Part shown: positions 22,699-34,667 of the stretch, piece after piece
Position numbering within the stretch: position 1 is the first letter of the stretch
Layout: every line of letters starts with the position of its first letter
Assembly: GCA_027574665.1 (NCBI GenBank)
Contig: CM050656.1
Location: forward strand, 9,065,501 to 9,129,500
From: Rhynochetos jubatus
Taxonomy: Eukaryota > Chordata > Aves > Eurypygiformes > Rhynochetidae
Direction of reading: 5' to 3'
DNA length: 64,000 bases
Made by a program: the position numbers and the translations under genes
The notes under the pieces: generated by a model
Databases searched by the model: none
The model's input: only the letters and a program-made list of their open reading frames with translations
What the model was told of the DNA's origin: nothing

Positions 22699-25600
22699 GG
22701 GAGCCATGTCGGTGCAGTGTCGTGCTCCTCTTGGCAGGCCTTTGCAATGCCAATTATCCCTGGAGCTGTGGGCTTTCTGGTTCTCCAGACCCTAACCCTA
22801 ACCCTAACCCTAGAAGTTGCCGACCGCGGTTTCCGGCCACGCCCCCCCCCGCGTTCTGGCTAGGAAAGCTGGGGAGGGAGCCATGTCGGTGCAGTGTCGT
22901 GCTCCTCTTGGCAGGCCTTTGCAATGCCAATTATCCCTGGAGCTGTGGGCTTTCTGGTTCTCCAGACGCTAACCCTAACCCTAACCCTAGAAGTTGCCGA
23001 CCGCGGTTTCCGGCCACGCCCCTCCCGGGTTCTGGCTAGGAAAGCTGGGGAGGGAGCCATGTCGGTGCAGTGTCGTGCTCCTCTTGGCAGGCCTTTGCAA
23101 TGCCAATTATCCCTGGAGCTGTGGGCTTTCTGGTTCTCCAGACGCTAACCCTAACCCTGACCCTAGAAGTTGCCGACCGCGGTTTCCGGCCACGCCTCCC
23201 CCGGGTTCTGGCTAGGAAAGCTGGGGAGGGAGCCATGTCGGTGCAGTGTCGTGCTCCTCTTGGCAGGCCTTTGCAATCCCAATTATCCCTGGAGCTGTGG
23301 GCTTTCTGGTTCTCCAGACCCTAACCCTAACCATAACCCTAGAAGTTGCCGACCGCGCTTTCCGGCCACGCCCCCCCCGCGTTCTGGCTAGGAAAGCTGG
23401 GGAGGGAGCCATGTCGGTGCAGTGTCGTGCTCCTCTTGGCAGGCCTTTGCAATGCCAATTATCCCTGGAGCTGTGGGCTTTCTGGTTCTCCAGACCCTAA
23501 CCCTAACCCTAACCCTAGAAGTTGCCGACCGCGGTTTCCGGCCACGCCCCCGCCGCGTTCTGGCTAGGAAAGCTGGGGAGAGTGCCATGTCGGTGCAGTG
23601 TCGTGCTCCTCTTGGCAGGCCTTTGCAATGCCAATTATCCCTGGAGCTGTGGGCTTTCTGGTTCTCCAGACCCTAACCCTAACCCTAACCCTAGAAGTTG
23701 CCGACCGCGGTTTCCGGCCACGCCCCCCCCCGCGTTCTGGCTAGGAAAGCTGGGGAGGGAGCCATGTCGGTGCAGTGTCGTGCTCCTCTTGGCAGGCCTT
23801 TGCAATGCCAATTATCCCTGGAGCTGTGGGCTTTCTGGTTCTCCAGACCCTAACCCTAACCCTAACCCTAGAAGTTGCCGACCGCGGTTTCCGGCCACGC
23901 CCCCGCCGGGTTCTGGCTAGGAAAGCTGGGGAGGGAGCCATGTCGGTGCAGTGTCGTGCTCCTCTTGGCAGGCCTTTGCAATGCCAATTATCCCTGGAGC
24001 TGTGGGCTTTCTGGTTCTCCAGACCCTAACCCTAACCCTAACCCTAGAAGTTGCCGACCGCGGTTTCCGGCCACGCCCCCCCCGCGTTCTGGCTAGGAAA
24101 GCTGGGGAGGGAGCCATGTCGGTGCAGTGTCGTGCTCCTCTTGGCAGGCCTTTGCAATGCCAATTATCCCTGGAGCTGTGGGCTTTCTGGTTCTCCAGAC
24201 CCTAACCCTAACCCTAACCCTAGAAGTTGCCGACCGCGGTTTCTGGCCACGCCCCCGCCGGCTTCTGGCTAGGAAAGCTGGGGAGGGAGCCATGTCGGTG
24301 CAGTGTCGTGCTCCTCTTGGCAGGCCTTTGCAATGCCAATTATCCCTGGAGCTGTGGGCTTTCTGGTTCTCCAGACCCTAACCCTAACCCTAACCCTAGA
24401 AGTTGCCGACCGCGGTTTCCGGCCACGCCCCCCCCCGCGTTCTGGCTAGGAAAGCTGGGGAGGGAGCCATGTCGGTGCAGTGTCGTGCTCCTCTTGGCAG
24501 GCCTTTGCAATGCCAATTATCCCTGGAGCTGTGGGCTTTCTGGTTCTCCAGACGCTAACCCTAACCCTAACCCTAGAAGTTGCCGACCGCGGTTTCCGGC
24601 CACGCCCCTCCCGGGTTCTGGCTAGGAAAGCTGGGGAGGGAGCCATGTCGGTGCAGTGTCGTGCTCCTCTTGGCAGGCCTTTGCAATGCCAATTATCCCT
24701 GGAGCTGTGGGCTTTCTGGTTCTCCAGACGCTAACCCTAACCCTAACCCTAGAAGTTGCCGACCGCGGTTTCCGGCCACGCCTCCCCCGGGTTCTGGCTA
24801 GGAAAGCTGGGGAGGGAGCCATGTCGGTGCAGTGTCGTGCTCCTCTTGGCAGGCCTTTGCAATGCCAATTATCCCTGGAGCTGTGGGCTTTCTGGTTCTC
24901 CAGACCCTAACCCTAACCCTAACCCTAGAAGTTGCCGACCGCGGTTTCCGGCCACGCCCCCCCCGCGTTCTGGCTAGGAAAGCTGGGGAGGGAGCCATGT
25001 CGGTGCAGTGTCGTGCTCCTCTTGGCAGGCCTTTGCAATGCCAATTATCCCTGGAGCTGTGGGCTTTCTGGTTCTCCAGACCCTAACCCTAACCCTAACC
25101 CTAGAAGTTGCCGACCGCGGTTTCCGGCCACGCCCCCCCCCGCGTTCTGGCTAGGAAAGCTGGGGAGGGAGCCATGTCGGTGCAGTGTCGTGCTCCTCTT
25201 GGCAGGCCTTTGCAATGCCAATTATCCCTGGAGCTGTGGGCTTTCTGGTTCTCCAGACCCTAACCCTAACCCTAACCCTAGAAGTTGCCGACCGCGGTTT
25301 CCGGCCACGCCCCCGCCGGGTTCTGGCTAGGAAAGCTGGGGAGGGAGCCATGTCGGTGCAGTGTCGTGCTCCTCTTGGCAGGCCTTTGCAATGCCAATTA
25401 TCCCTGGAGCTGTGGGCTTTCTGGTTCTCCAGACCCTAACCCTAACCCTAACCCTAGAAGTTGCCGACCGCGGTTTCCGGCCACGCCCCCCCGCGTTCTG
25501 GCTAGGAAAGCTGGGGAGGGAGCCATGTCGGTGCAGTGTCGTGCTCCTCTTGGCAGGCCTTTGCAATGCCAATTATCCCTGGAGCTGTGGGCTTTCTGGT

Positions 25601-26045
25601 TCTCCAGACCCTAACCCTAACCCTAACCCTAGAAGTTGCCGACCGCGGTTTCTGGCCACGCCCCCGCCGGCTTCTGGCTAGGAAAGCTGGGGAGGGAGCC
25701 ATGTCGGTGCAGTGTCGTGCTCCTCTTGGCAGGCCTTTGCAATGCCAATTATCCCTGGAGCTGTGGGCTTTCTGGTTCTCCAGACGCTAACCCTAACCCT
25801 AACCCTAGAAGTTGCCGACCGCGGTTTTCCTCCACGCCCCCCCCGCGTTCTGGCTAGGAAAGCTGGGGAGGGAGCCATGTCGGTGCAGTGTCGTGCTCCT
25901 CTTGGCAGGCCTTTGCAATGCCAATTATCCCTGGAGCTGTGGGCTTTCTGGTTCTCCAGACCCTAACCCTAACCCTAACCCTAGAAGTTGCCGACCGCGC
26001 TTTCCGGCCACGCCCCCCCAGCGTTCTGGCTAGGAAAGCTGGGGA
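22699..26045 (+). repeat. Mosaic segment sharing blocks with 14.9-15.5 and 18.3-19.2 kb
   Basis: Units with CGCCCCTCCCGGG followed by CGCCTCCCCCGGG and CGCTAA-type tracts occur near 18.6-19.0, 22.9-23.2 and 24.4-24.8 kb. The last two are 1,586 bp apart, again nine monomers. CGCCCCCGCCGGCTTC with TTTCTGG recurs near 15.44, 24.25 and 25.65 kb. A CCCTGACCC change near 23,157 and a CCATAACCC change near 23,330 are local. The segment is a patchwork of pieces from neighbouring higher-order units. Confidence 0.65.
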
Positions 26046-28509
26046 GGGAGCCATGTCGGTGCAGTGTCGTGCTCCTCTTGGCAGGCCTTTGCAATGCCAA
26101 TTATCCCTGGAGCTGTGGGCTTTCTGGTTCTCCAGACGCTAACCCTAACCCTAACCCTAGAAGTTGCCGACCGCGGTTTCCGGCCACGCCCCCCCCGCGT
26201 TCTGGCTAGGAAAGCTGGGGAGGGAGCCATGTCGGTGCAGTGTCGTGCTCCTCTTGGCAGGCATTTGCAATCCCAATTATCCCTGGAGCTGTGGGCTTTC
26301 TGGTTCTCCAGACCCTAACCCTAACCCTAACCCTAGAAGTTGCCGACCGCGGTTTCCGGCCACGCCCCCCCGGCGTTCTGGCTTGGAAAGCTGGGGAGGG
26401 AGCCATGTCGGTGCAGTGTCGTGCTCCTCTTGGCAGGCCTTTACAATCCCAATTATCCCTGGAGCTGTGGGCTTTCTGGTTCTCCAGACCCTAACCCTAA
26501 CCCTAACCCTAGAAGTTGCCGACCGCGGTTTCCGGCCACGCCCCCCCCGCGTTCTGGCTAGGAAAGCTGGGGAGGGAGCCATGTCGGTGCAGTGTCGTGC
26601 TCCTCTTGGCAGGCCTTTGCAATCCCAATTATCCCTGGAGCTGTGGGCTTTCTGGTTCTCCAGACCCTAACCCTAACCCTAACCCTAGAAGTTGCCGACC
26701 GCGGTTTCCGGCCGCGCCCCCCCCCGCGTTCTGGCTAGGAAAGCTGGGGAGGGAGCCATGTCGGTGCAGTGTCGTGCTCCTCTTGGCAGGCCTTTGCAAT
26801 GCCAATTATCCCTGGAGCTGTGGGCTTTCTGGTTCTCCAGACCCTAACCCTAACCCTAACCCTAGAAGTTGCCGACCGCGGTTTCCGGCCACGCCCCCGC
26901 CGGGTTCTGGCTAGGAAAGCTGGGGAGGGAGCCATGTCGGTGCAGTGTCGTGCTCCTCTTGGCAGGCCTTTGCAATGCCAATTATCCCTGGAGCTGTGGG
27001 CTTTCTGGTTCTCCAGACCCTAACCCTAACCCTAACCCTAGAAGTTGCCGACCGCGGTTTCCGGCCACGCCCCCCCCGCGTTCTGGCTAGGAAAGCTGGG
27101 GAGGGAGCCATGTCGGTGCAGTGTCGTGCTCCTCTTGGCAGGCCTTTGCAATGCCAATTATCCCTGGAGCTGTGGGCTTTCTGGTTCTCCAGACCCTAAC
27201 CCTAACCCTAACCCTAGAAGTTGCCGACCGCGGTTTTCCTCCACGCCCCCCCCGCGTTCTGGCTAGGAAAGCTGGGGAGGGAGCCATGTCGGTGCAGTGT
27301 CGTGCTCCTCTTGGCAGGCCTTTGCAATCCCAATTATCCCTGGAGCTGTGGGCTTTCTGGTTCTCCAGACCCTAACCCTAACCCTAACCCTAGAAGTTGC
27401 CGACCGCGGTTTCCGGCCACGCCCCCCCCGCGTTCTGGCTAGGAAAGCTGGGGAGGGAGCCATGTCGGTGCAGTGTCGTGCTCCTCTTGGCAGGCCTTTG
27501 CAATGCCAATTATCCCTGGAGCTGTGGGCTTTCTGGTTCTCCAGACGCTAACCCTAACCCTAACCCTAGAAGTTGCCGACCGCGGTTTCCGGCCACGCCC
27601 CCCCCGCGTTCTGGCTAGGAAAGCTGGGGAGGGAGCCATGTCGGTGCAGTGTCGTGCTCCTCTTGGCAGGCATTTGCAATCCCAATTATCCCTGGAGCTG
27701 TGGGCTTTCTGGTTCTCCAGACCCTAACCCTAACCCTAACCCTAGAAGTTGCCGACCGCGGTTTCCGGCCACGCCCCCCCGGCGTTCTGGCTTGGAAAGC
27801 TGGGGAGGGAGCCATGTCGGTGCAGTGTCGTGCTCCTCTTGGCAGGCCTTTACAATCCCAATTATCCCTGGAGCTGTGGGCTTTCTGGTTCTCCAGACCC
27901 TAACCCTAACCCTAACCCTAGAAGTTGCCGACCGCGGTTTCCGGCCACGCCCCCCCCGCGTTCTGGCTAGGAAAGCTGGGGAGGGAGCCATGTCGGTGCA
28001 GTGTCGTGCTCCTCTTGGCAGGCCTTTGCAATCCCAATTATCCCTGGAGCTGTGGGCTTTCTGGTTCTCCAGACCCTAACCCTAACCCTAACCCTAGAAG
28101 TTGCCGACCGCAGTTTCCGGCCACGCCCCCTCGGGTTCTGGCTAGGAAAGCTGGGGAGAGAGCCATGTCGGTGCAGTGTCGTGCTCCTCTTGGCAGGCCT
28201 TTGCAATCCCAATTATCCCTGGAGCTGTGGTCTTTCTGGTTCTCCAGACCCTAACCCTAACCCTAACCCTAGAAGTTGCCGACCGCGGTTTCCGGCCACG
28301 CCCCCCCAGCGTTCTGGCTAGGAAAGCTGGGGAGGGAGCCATGTCGGTGCAGTGTCGTGCTCCTCTTGGCAGGCCTTTGCAATGCCAATTATCCCTGGAG
28401 CTGTGGGCTTTCTGGTTCTCCAGACCCTAACCCTAACCCTAACCCTAGAAGTTGCCGACCGCGGTTTCCGGCCACGCCCCCCCTGCGTTCTGGCTAGGAA
28501 AGCTGGGGA
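26046..28509 (+). repeat. 14-monomer (2,464-bp) higher-order unit, copy A
   Basis: The unit contains two occurrences (eight monomers apart) of the marker series CGCTAA tract, GGCATTTGCAATCCC, GGCTTGG and CCTTTACAATCCC. Between them are units with CCCCCGCCGGG and TTTTCCTCCACG, and it ends with CCCTCGGG and GTGGTCT units. It matches 28,510-30,973 at a constant 2,464-bp offset. The last unit has CCCTGCGTT instead of the sister's GACAGCGCT type. A private CCGGCCGCGCC occurs near 26,712. Confidence 0.82.
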
Positions 28510-30973
28510 GGGAGCCATGTCGGTGCAGTGTCGTGCTCCTCTTGGCAGGCCTTTGCAATGCCAATTATCCCTGGAGCTGTGGGCTTTCTGGTTCTCCAGA
28601 CGCTAACCCTAACCCTAACCCTAGAAGTTGCCGACCGCGGTTTCCGGCCACGCCCCCCCCGCGTTCTGGCTAGGAAAGCTGGGGAGGGAGCCATGTCGGT
28701 GCAGTGTCGTGCTCCTCTTGGCAGGCATTTGCAATCCCAATTATCCCTGGAGCTGTGGGCTTTCTGGTTCTCCAGACCCTAACCCTAACCCTAACCCTAG
28801 AAGTTGCCGACCGCGGTTTCCGGCCACGCCCCCCCGGCGTTCTGGCTTGGAAAGCTGGGGAGGGAGCCATGTCGGTGCAGTGTCGTGCTCCTCTTGGCAG
28901 GCCTTTACAATCCCAATTATCCCTGGAGCTGTGGGCTTTCTGGTTCTCCAGACCCTAACCCTAACCCTAACCCTAGAAGTTGCCGACCGCGGTTTCCGGC
29001 CACGCCCCCCCCGCGTTCTGGCTAGGAAAGCTGGGGAGGGAGCCATGTCGGTGCAGTGTCGTGCTCCTCTTGGCAGGCCTTTGCAATCCCAATTATCCCT
29101 GGAGCTGTGGGCTTTCTGGTTCTCCAGACCCTAACCCTAACCCTAACCCTAGAAGTTGCCGACCGCGGTTTCCGGCCACGCCCCCCCCCGCGTTCTGGCT
29201 AGGAAAGCTGGGGAGGGAGCCATGTCGGTGCAGTGTCGTGCTCCTCTTGGCAGGCCTTTGCAATGCCAATTATCCCTGGAGCTGTGGGCTTTCTGGTTCT
29301 CCAGACCCTAACCCTAACCCTAACCCTAGAAGTTGCCGACCGCGGTTTCCGGCCACGCCCCCGCCGGGTTCTGGCTAGGAAAGCTGGGGAGGGAGCCATG
29401 TCGGTGCAGTGTCGTGCTCCTCTTGGCAGGCCTTTGCAATGCCAATTATCCCTGGAGCTGTGGGCTTTCTGGTTCTCCAGACCCTAACCCTAACCCTAAC
29501 CCTAGAAGTTGCCGACCGCGGTTTCCGGCCACGCCCCCCCCGCGTTCTGGCTAGGAAAGCTGGGGAGGGAGCCATGTCGGTGCAGTGTCGTGCTCCTCTT
29601 GGCAGGCCTTTGCAATGCCAATTATCCCTGGAGCTGTGGGCTTTCTGGTTCTCCAGACCCTAACCCTAACCCTAACCCTAGAAGTTGCCGACCGCGGTTT
29701 TCCTCCACGCCCCCCCCGCGTTCTGGCTAGGAAAGCTGGGGAGGGAGCCATGTCGGTGCAGTGTCGTGCTCCTCTTGGCAGGCCTTTGCAATCCCAATTA
29801 TCCCTGGAGCTGTGGGCTTTCTGGTTCTCCAGACCCTAACCCTAACCCTAACCCTAGAAGTTGCCGACCGCGGTTTCCGGCCACGCCCCCCCCGCGTTCT
29901 GGCTAGGAAAGCTGGGGAGGGAGCCATGTCGGTGCAGTGTCGTGCTCCTCTTGGCAGGCCTTTGCAATGCCAATTATCCCTGGAGCTGTGGGCTTTCTGG
30001 TTCTCCAGACGCTAACCCTAACCCTAACCCTAGAAGTTGCCGACCGCGGTTTCCGGCCACGCCCCCCCCGCGTTCTGGCTAGGAAAGCTGGGGAGGGAGC
30101 CATGTCGGTGCAGTGTCGTGCTCCTCTTGGCAGGCATTTGCAATCCCAATTATCCCTGGAGCTGTGGGCTTTCTGGTTCTCCAGACCCTAACCCTAACCC
30201 TAACCCTAGAAGTTGCCGACCGCGGTTTCCGGCCACGCCCCCCCGGCGTTCTGGCTTGGAAAGCTGGGGAGGGAGCCATGTCGGTGCAGTGTCGTGCTCC
30301 TCTTGGCAGGCCTTTACAATCCCAATTATCCCTGGAGCTGTGGGCTTTCTGGTTCTCCAGACCCTAACCCTAACCCTAACCCTAGAAGTTGCCGACCGCG
30401 GTTTCCGGCCACGCCCCCCCCGCGTTCTGGCTAGGAAAGCTGGGGAGGGAGCCATGTCGGTGCAGTGTCGTGCTCCTCTTGGCAGGCCTTTGCAATCCCA
30501 ATTATCCCTGGAGCTGTGGGCTTTCTGGTTCTCCAGACCCTAACCCTAACCCTAACCCTAGAAGTTGCCGACCGCAGTTTCCGGCCACGCCCCCTCGGGT
30601 TCTGGCTAGGAAAGCTGGGGAGAGAGCCATGTCGGTGCAGTGTCGTGCTCCTCTTGGCAGGCCTTTGCAATCCCAATTATCCCTGGAGCTGTGGTCTTTC
30701 TGGTTCTCCAGACCCTAACCCTAACCCTAACCCTAGAAGTTGCCGACCGCGGTTTCCGGCCACGCCCCCCCAGCGTTCTGGCTAGGAAAGCTGGGGAGGG
30801 AGCCATGTCGGTGCAGTGTCGTGCTCCTCTTGGCAGGCCTTTGCAATGCCAATTATCCCTGGAGCTGTGGGCTTTCTGGTTCTCCAGACCCTAACCCTAA
30901 CCCTAACCCTAGAAGTTGCCGACAGCGCTTTCCGGCCACGCCCCCCCAGCGTTCTGGCTAGGAAAGCTGGGGA
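28510..30973 (+). repeat. 14-monomer (2,464-bp) higher-order unit, copy B
   Basis: The ordered markers are the same as in 26,046-28,509. The internal 8-monomer and 6-monomer spacing of the GGCATTTGCAATCCC marker shows that the 14-mer was itself built from smaller duplications. The final monomer switches to the GACAGCGCTTTCC type, linking this copy to the following trimer-rich region. Confidence 0.82.
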
Positions 30974-31149
30974 GGGAGCCATGTCGGTGCAGTGTCGTGC
31001 TCCTCTTGGCAGGCCTTTGCAATGCCAATTATCCCTGGAGCTGTGGGCTTTCTGGTTCTCCAGACCCTAACCCTAACCCTAACCCTAGAAGTTGCCGACC
31101 GTGGTTTCCGGCCCCGCACCCCGTGGGTTCAGGCTAGGAAAGCTGGGGA
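30622..31149 (+). repeat. Diagnostic trimer (GTGGTCT / GACAGCGCT / TTCAGGCT), copy 2
   Basis: The order is the same as at 16,355-16,882. It differs by CCCCCCAGCG in the middle unit and CCCCGCACCCCGTGGG in the third. It overlaps the right end of the second 14-monomer unit. Confidence 0.8.
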
Positions 31150-32380
31150 GGGAGCCATGTCGGTGCAGTGTCGTGCTCTTCTTGGCAGGCCTTTGCAATC
31201 CCAATTATCCCTGGAGCTGTGGGCTTTCTGGTTCTCCAGACCCTAACCCTAACCCTAACCCTAGAAGTTGCCGACCGCGGTTTCCGGCCACGCCCCCCCC
31301 GCGTTCTGGCTAGGAAAGCTGGGGAGGGAGCCATGTCGGTGCAGTGTCGTGCTCCTCTTGGCAGGCCTTTGCAATGCCAATTATCCCTGGAGCTGTGGGC
31401 TTTCTGGTTCTCCAGACGCTAACCCTAACCCTAACCCTAGAAGTTGCCGACCGCGGTTTCCGGCCACGCCCCCCCCGGGTTCTGGCTAGGAAAGCTGGGG
31501 AGGGAGCCATGTCGGTGCAGTGTCGTGCTCCTCTTGGCAGGCCTTTGCAATGCCAATTGTCCCTGGAGCTGTGGGGTTTCTGGTTCTCCAGACCCTAACC
31601 CTAACCCTAACCCTAGAAGTTGCCGACGGCGGTTTCCGGCCACGCCCCCCCCGGGTTCTGGCTAGGAAAGCTGGGGAGGGAGCCATGTCGGTGCAGTGTC
31701 GTGCTCCTCTTGGCAGGCCTTTGCAATGCCAATTATCCCTGGAGCTGTGGGCTTTCTGGTTCTCCAGACCCTAACCCTAACCCTAACCCTAGAAGTTGCC
31801 GACCGCGGTTTCCGGCCACGCCCCCCCCGCGTTCTGGCTAGGAAAGCTGGGGAGGGAGCCATGTCGGTGCAGTGTCGTGCTCCTCTTGGCAGGCCTTTGC
31901 AATGCCAATTATCCCTGGAGCTGTGGGCTTTCTGGTTCTCCAGACCCTAACCCTAACCCTAACCCTAGAAGTTGCCGACCGCGGTTTCCGGCCACGCCCC
32001 CCCCGCGTTCTGGCTAGGAAAGCTGGGGAGGGAGCCATGTCGGTGCAGTGTCGTGCTCCTCTTGGCAGGCCTTTACAATCCCAATTATCCCTGGAGCTGT
32101 GGGCTTTCTGGTTCTCCAGACCCTAACCCTAACCCTAACCCTAGAAGTTGCCGACCGCGGTTTCCGGCCACGCCCCCCCCGCGTTCTGGCTAGGAAAGCT
32201 GGGGAGGGAGCCATGTCGGTGCAGTGTCGTGCTCCTCTTGGCAGGCCTTTGCAATCCCAATTATCCCTGGAGCTGTGGGCTTTCTGGTTCTCCAGACCCT
32301 AACCCTAACCCTAACCCTAGAAGTTGCCGACCGCAGTTTCCGGCCACGCCCCCTCGGGTTCTGGCTAGGAAAGCTGGGGA

Positions 32381-32908
32381 GGGAGCCATGTCGGTGCAGT
32401 GTCGTGCTCCTCTTGGCAGGCCTTTGCAATCCCAATTATCCCTGGAGCTGTGGTCTTTCTGGTTCTCCAGACCCTAACCCTAACCCTAACCCTAGAAGTT
32501 GCCGACCGCGGTTTCCGGCCACGCCCCCCCCGGGTTCTGGCTAGGAAAGCTGGGGAGGGAGCCATGTCGGTGCAGTGTCGTGCTCCTCTTGGCAGGCCTT
32601 TGCAATGCCAATTATCCCTGGAGCTGTGGGCTTTCTGGTTCTCCAGACCCTAACCCTAACCCTAACCCTAGAAGTTGCCGACAGCGCTTTCCGGCCACGC
32701 CCCCCCAGCGTTCTGGCTAGGAAAGCTGGGGAGGGAGCCATGTCGGTGCAGTGTCGTGCTCCTCTTGGCAGGCCTTTGCAATGCCAATTATCCCTGGAGC
32801 TGTGGGCTTTCTGGTTCTCCAGACCCTAACCCTAACCCTAACCCTAGAAGTTGCCGACCGTGGTTTCCGGCCCCGCACCCCGTGGGTTCAGGCTAGGAAA
32901 GCTGGGGA
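32381..32908 (+). repeat. Diagnostic trimer, copy 3
   Basis: Carries GTGGTCTTTC, GACAGCGCTTTCC and CCCCGCACCCCGTGGG with TTCAGGCT in consecutive units. It is followed by a unit with GCTCTTCTTGG. It lies ten monomers from copy 2 and seven from copy 4. Confidence 0.8.
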
Positions 32909-33611
32909 GGGAGCCATGTCGGTGCAGTGTCGTGCTCTTCTTGGCAGGCCTTTGCAATGCCAATTATCCCTGGAGCTGTGGGCTTTCTGGTTCTCCAGAC
33001 CCTAACCCTAACCCTAACCCTAGAAGTTGCCGACCGCGGTTTCCGGCCACGCCCCCCCCGCGTTCTGGCTAGGAAAGCTGGGGAGGGAGCCATGTCGGTG
33101 CAGTGTCGTGCTCCTCTTGGCAGGCCTTTGCAATGCCAATTATCCCTGGAGCTGTGGGCTTTCTGGTTCTCCAGACCCTAACCCTAACCCTAACCCTAGA
33201 AGTTGCCGACCGCGGTTTCTGGCCACGCCCCCGCCGGCTTCTGGCTAGGAAAGCTGGGGAGGGAGCCATGTCGGTGCAGTGTCGTGCTCCTCTTGGCAGG
33301 CCTTTGCAATGCCAATTATCCCTGGAGCTGTGGGCTTTCTGGTTCTCCAGACGCTAACCCTAACCCTAACCCTAGAAGTTGCCGACCGCGGTTTTCCTCC
33401 ACGCCCCCCCCGCGTTCTGGCTAGGAAAGCTGGGGAGGGAGCCATGTCGGTGCAGTGTCGTGCTCCTCTTGGCAGGCCTTTGCAATGCCAATTATCCCTG
33501 GAGCTGTGGGCTTTCTGGTTCTCCAGACCCTAACCCTAACCCTAACCCTAGAAGTTGCCGACCGCAGTTTCCGGCCACGCCCCCTCGGGTTCTGGCTAGG
33601 AAAGCTGGGGA

Positions 33612-34667
33612 GAGAGCCATGTCGGTGCAGTGTCGTGCTCCTCTTGGCAGGCCTTTGCAATCCCAATTATCCCTGGAGCTGTGGTCTTTCTGGTTCTCCA
33701 GACCCTAACCCTAACCCTAACCCTAGAAGTTGCCGACCGCGGTTTCCGGCCACGCCCCCCGTGGGTTCTGGCTAGGAAAGCTGGGGAGGGAGCCATGTCG
33801 GTGCAGTGTCGTGCTCCTCTTGGCAGGCCTTTGCAATGCCAATTATCCCTGGAGCTGTGGGCTTTCTGGTTCTCCAGACCCTAACCCTAACCCTAACCCT
33901 AGAAGTTGCCGACAGCGCTTTCCGGCCACGCCCCCCCAGCGTTCTGGCTAGGAAAGCTGGGGAGGGAGCCATGTCGGTGCAGTGTCGTGCTCCTCTTGGC
34001 AGGCCTTTGCAATGCCAATTATCCCTGGAGCTGTGGGCTTTCTGGTTCTCCAGACCCTAACCCTAACCCTAACCCTAGAAGTTGCCGACCGCGGTTTCCG
34101 GCCCCGCACCCCGTGGGTTCAGGCTAGGAAAGCTGGGGAGGGAGCCATGTCGGTGCAGTGTCGTGCTCCTCTTGGCAGGCCTTTGCAATCCCAATTATCC
34201 CTGGAGCTGTGGTCTTTCTGGTTCTCCAGACCCTAACCCTAACCCTAACCCTAGAAGTTGCCGACCGCGGTTTCCGGCCACGCCCCCCCCGGGTTCTGGC
34301 TAGGAAAGCTGGGGAGGGAGCCATGTCGGTGCAGTGTCGTGCTCCTCTTGGCAGGCCTTTGCAATGCCAATTATCCCTGGAGCTGTGGGCTTTCTGGTTC
34401 TCCAGACCCTAACCCTAACCCTAACCCTAGAAGTTGCCGACAGCGCTTTCCGGCCACGCCCCCCCAGCGTTCTGGCTAGGAAAGCTGGGGAGGGAGCCAT
34501 GTCGGTGCAGTGTCGTGCTCCTCTTGGCAGGCCTTTGCAATGCCAATTATCCCTGGAGCTGTGGGCTTTCTGGTTCTCCAGACCCTAACCCTAACCCTAA
34601 CCCTAGAAGTTGCCGACCGTGGTTTCCGGCCCCGCCCCCCGTGGGTTCAGGCTAGGAAAGCTGGGGA
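33612..34667 (+). repeat. Diagnostic trimer, copies 4 and 5 in direct tandem (528-bp period)
   Basis: Two trimers sit side by side at 33,612-34,139 and 34,140-34,667. The first has CCGTGGG in its first unit and GACCGCGG in its third. The second keeps CCGTGG and CCCCGCCCCCCGTGGG. This is the local tandem expansion of the trimer seen singly elsewhere. Confidence 0.8.
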
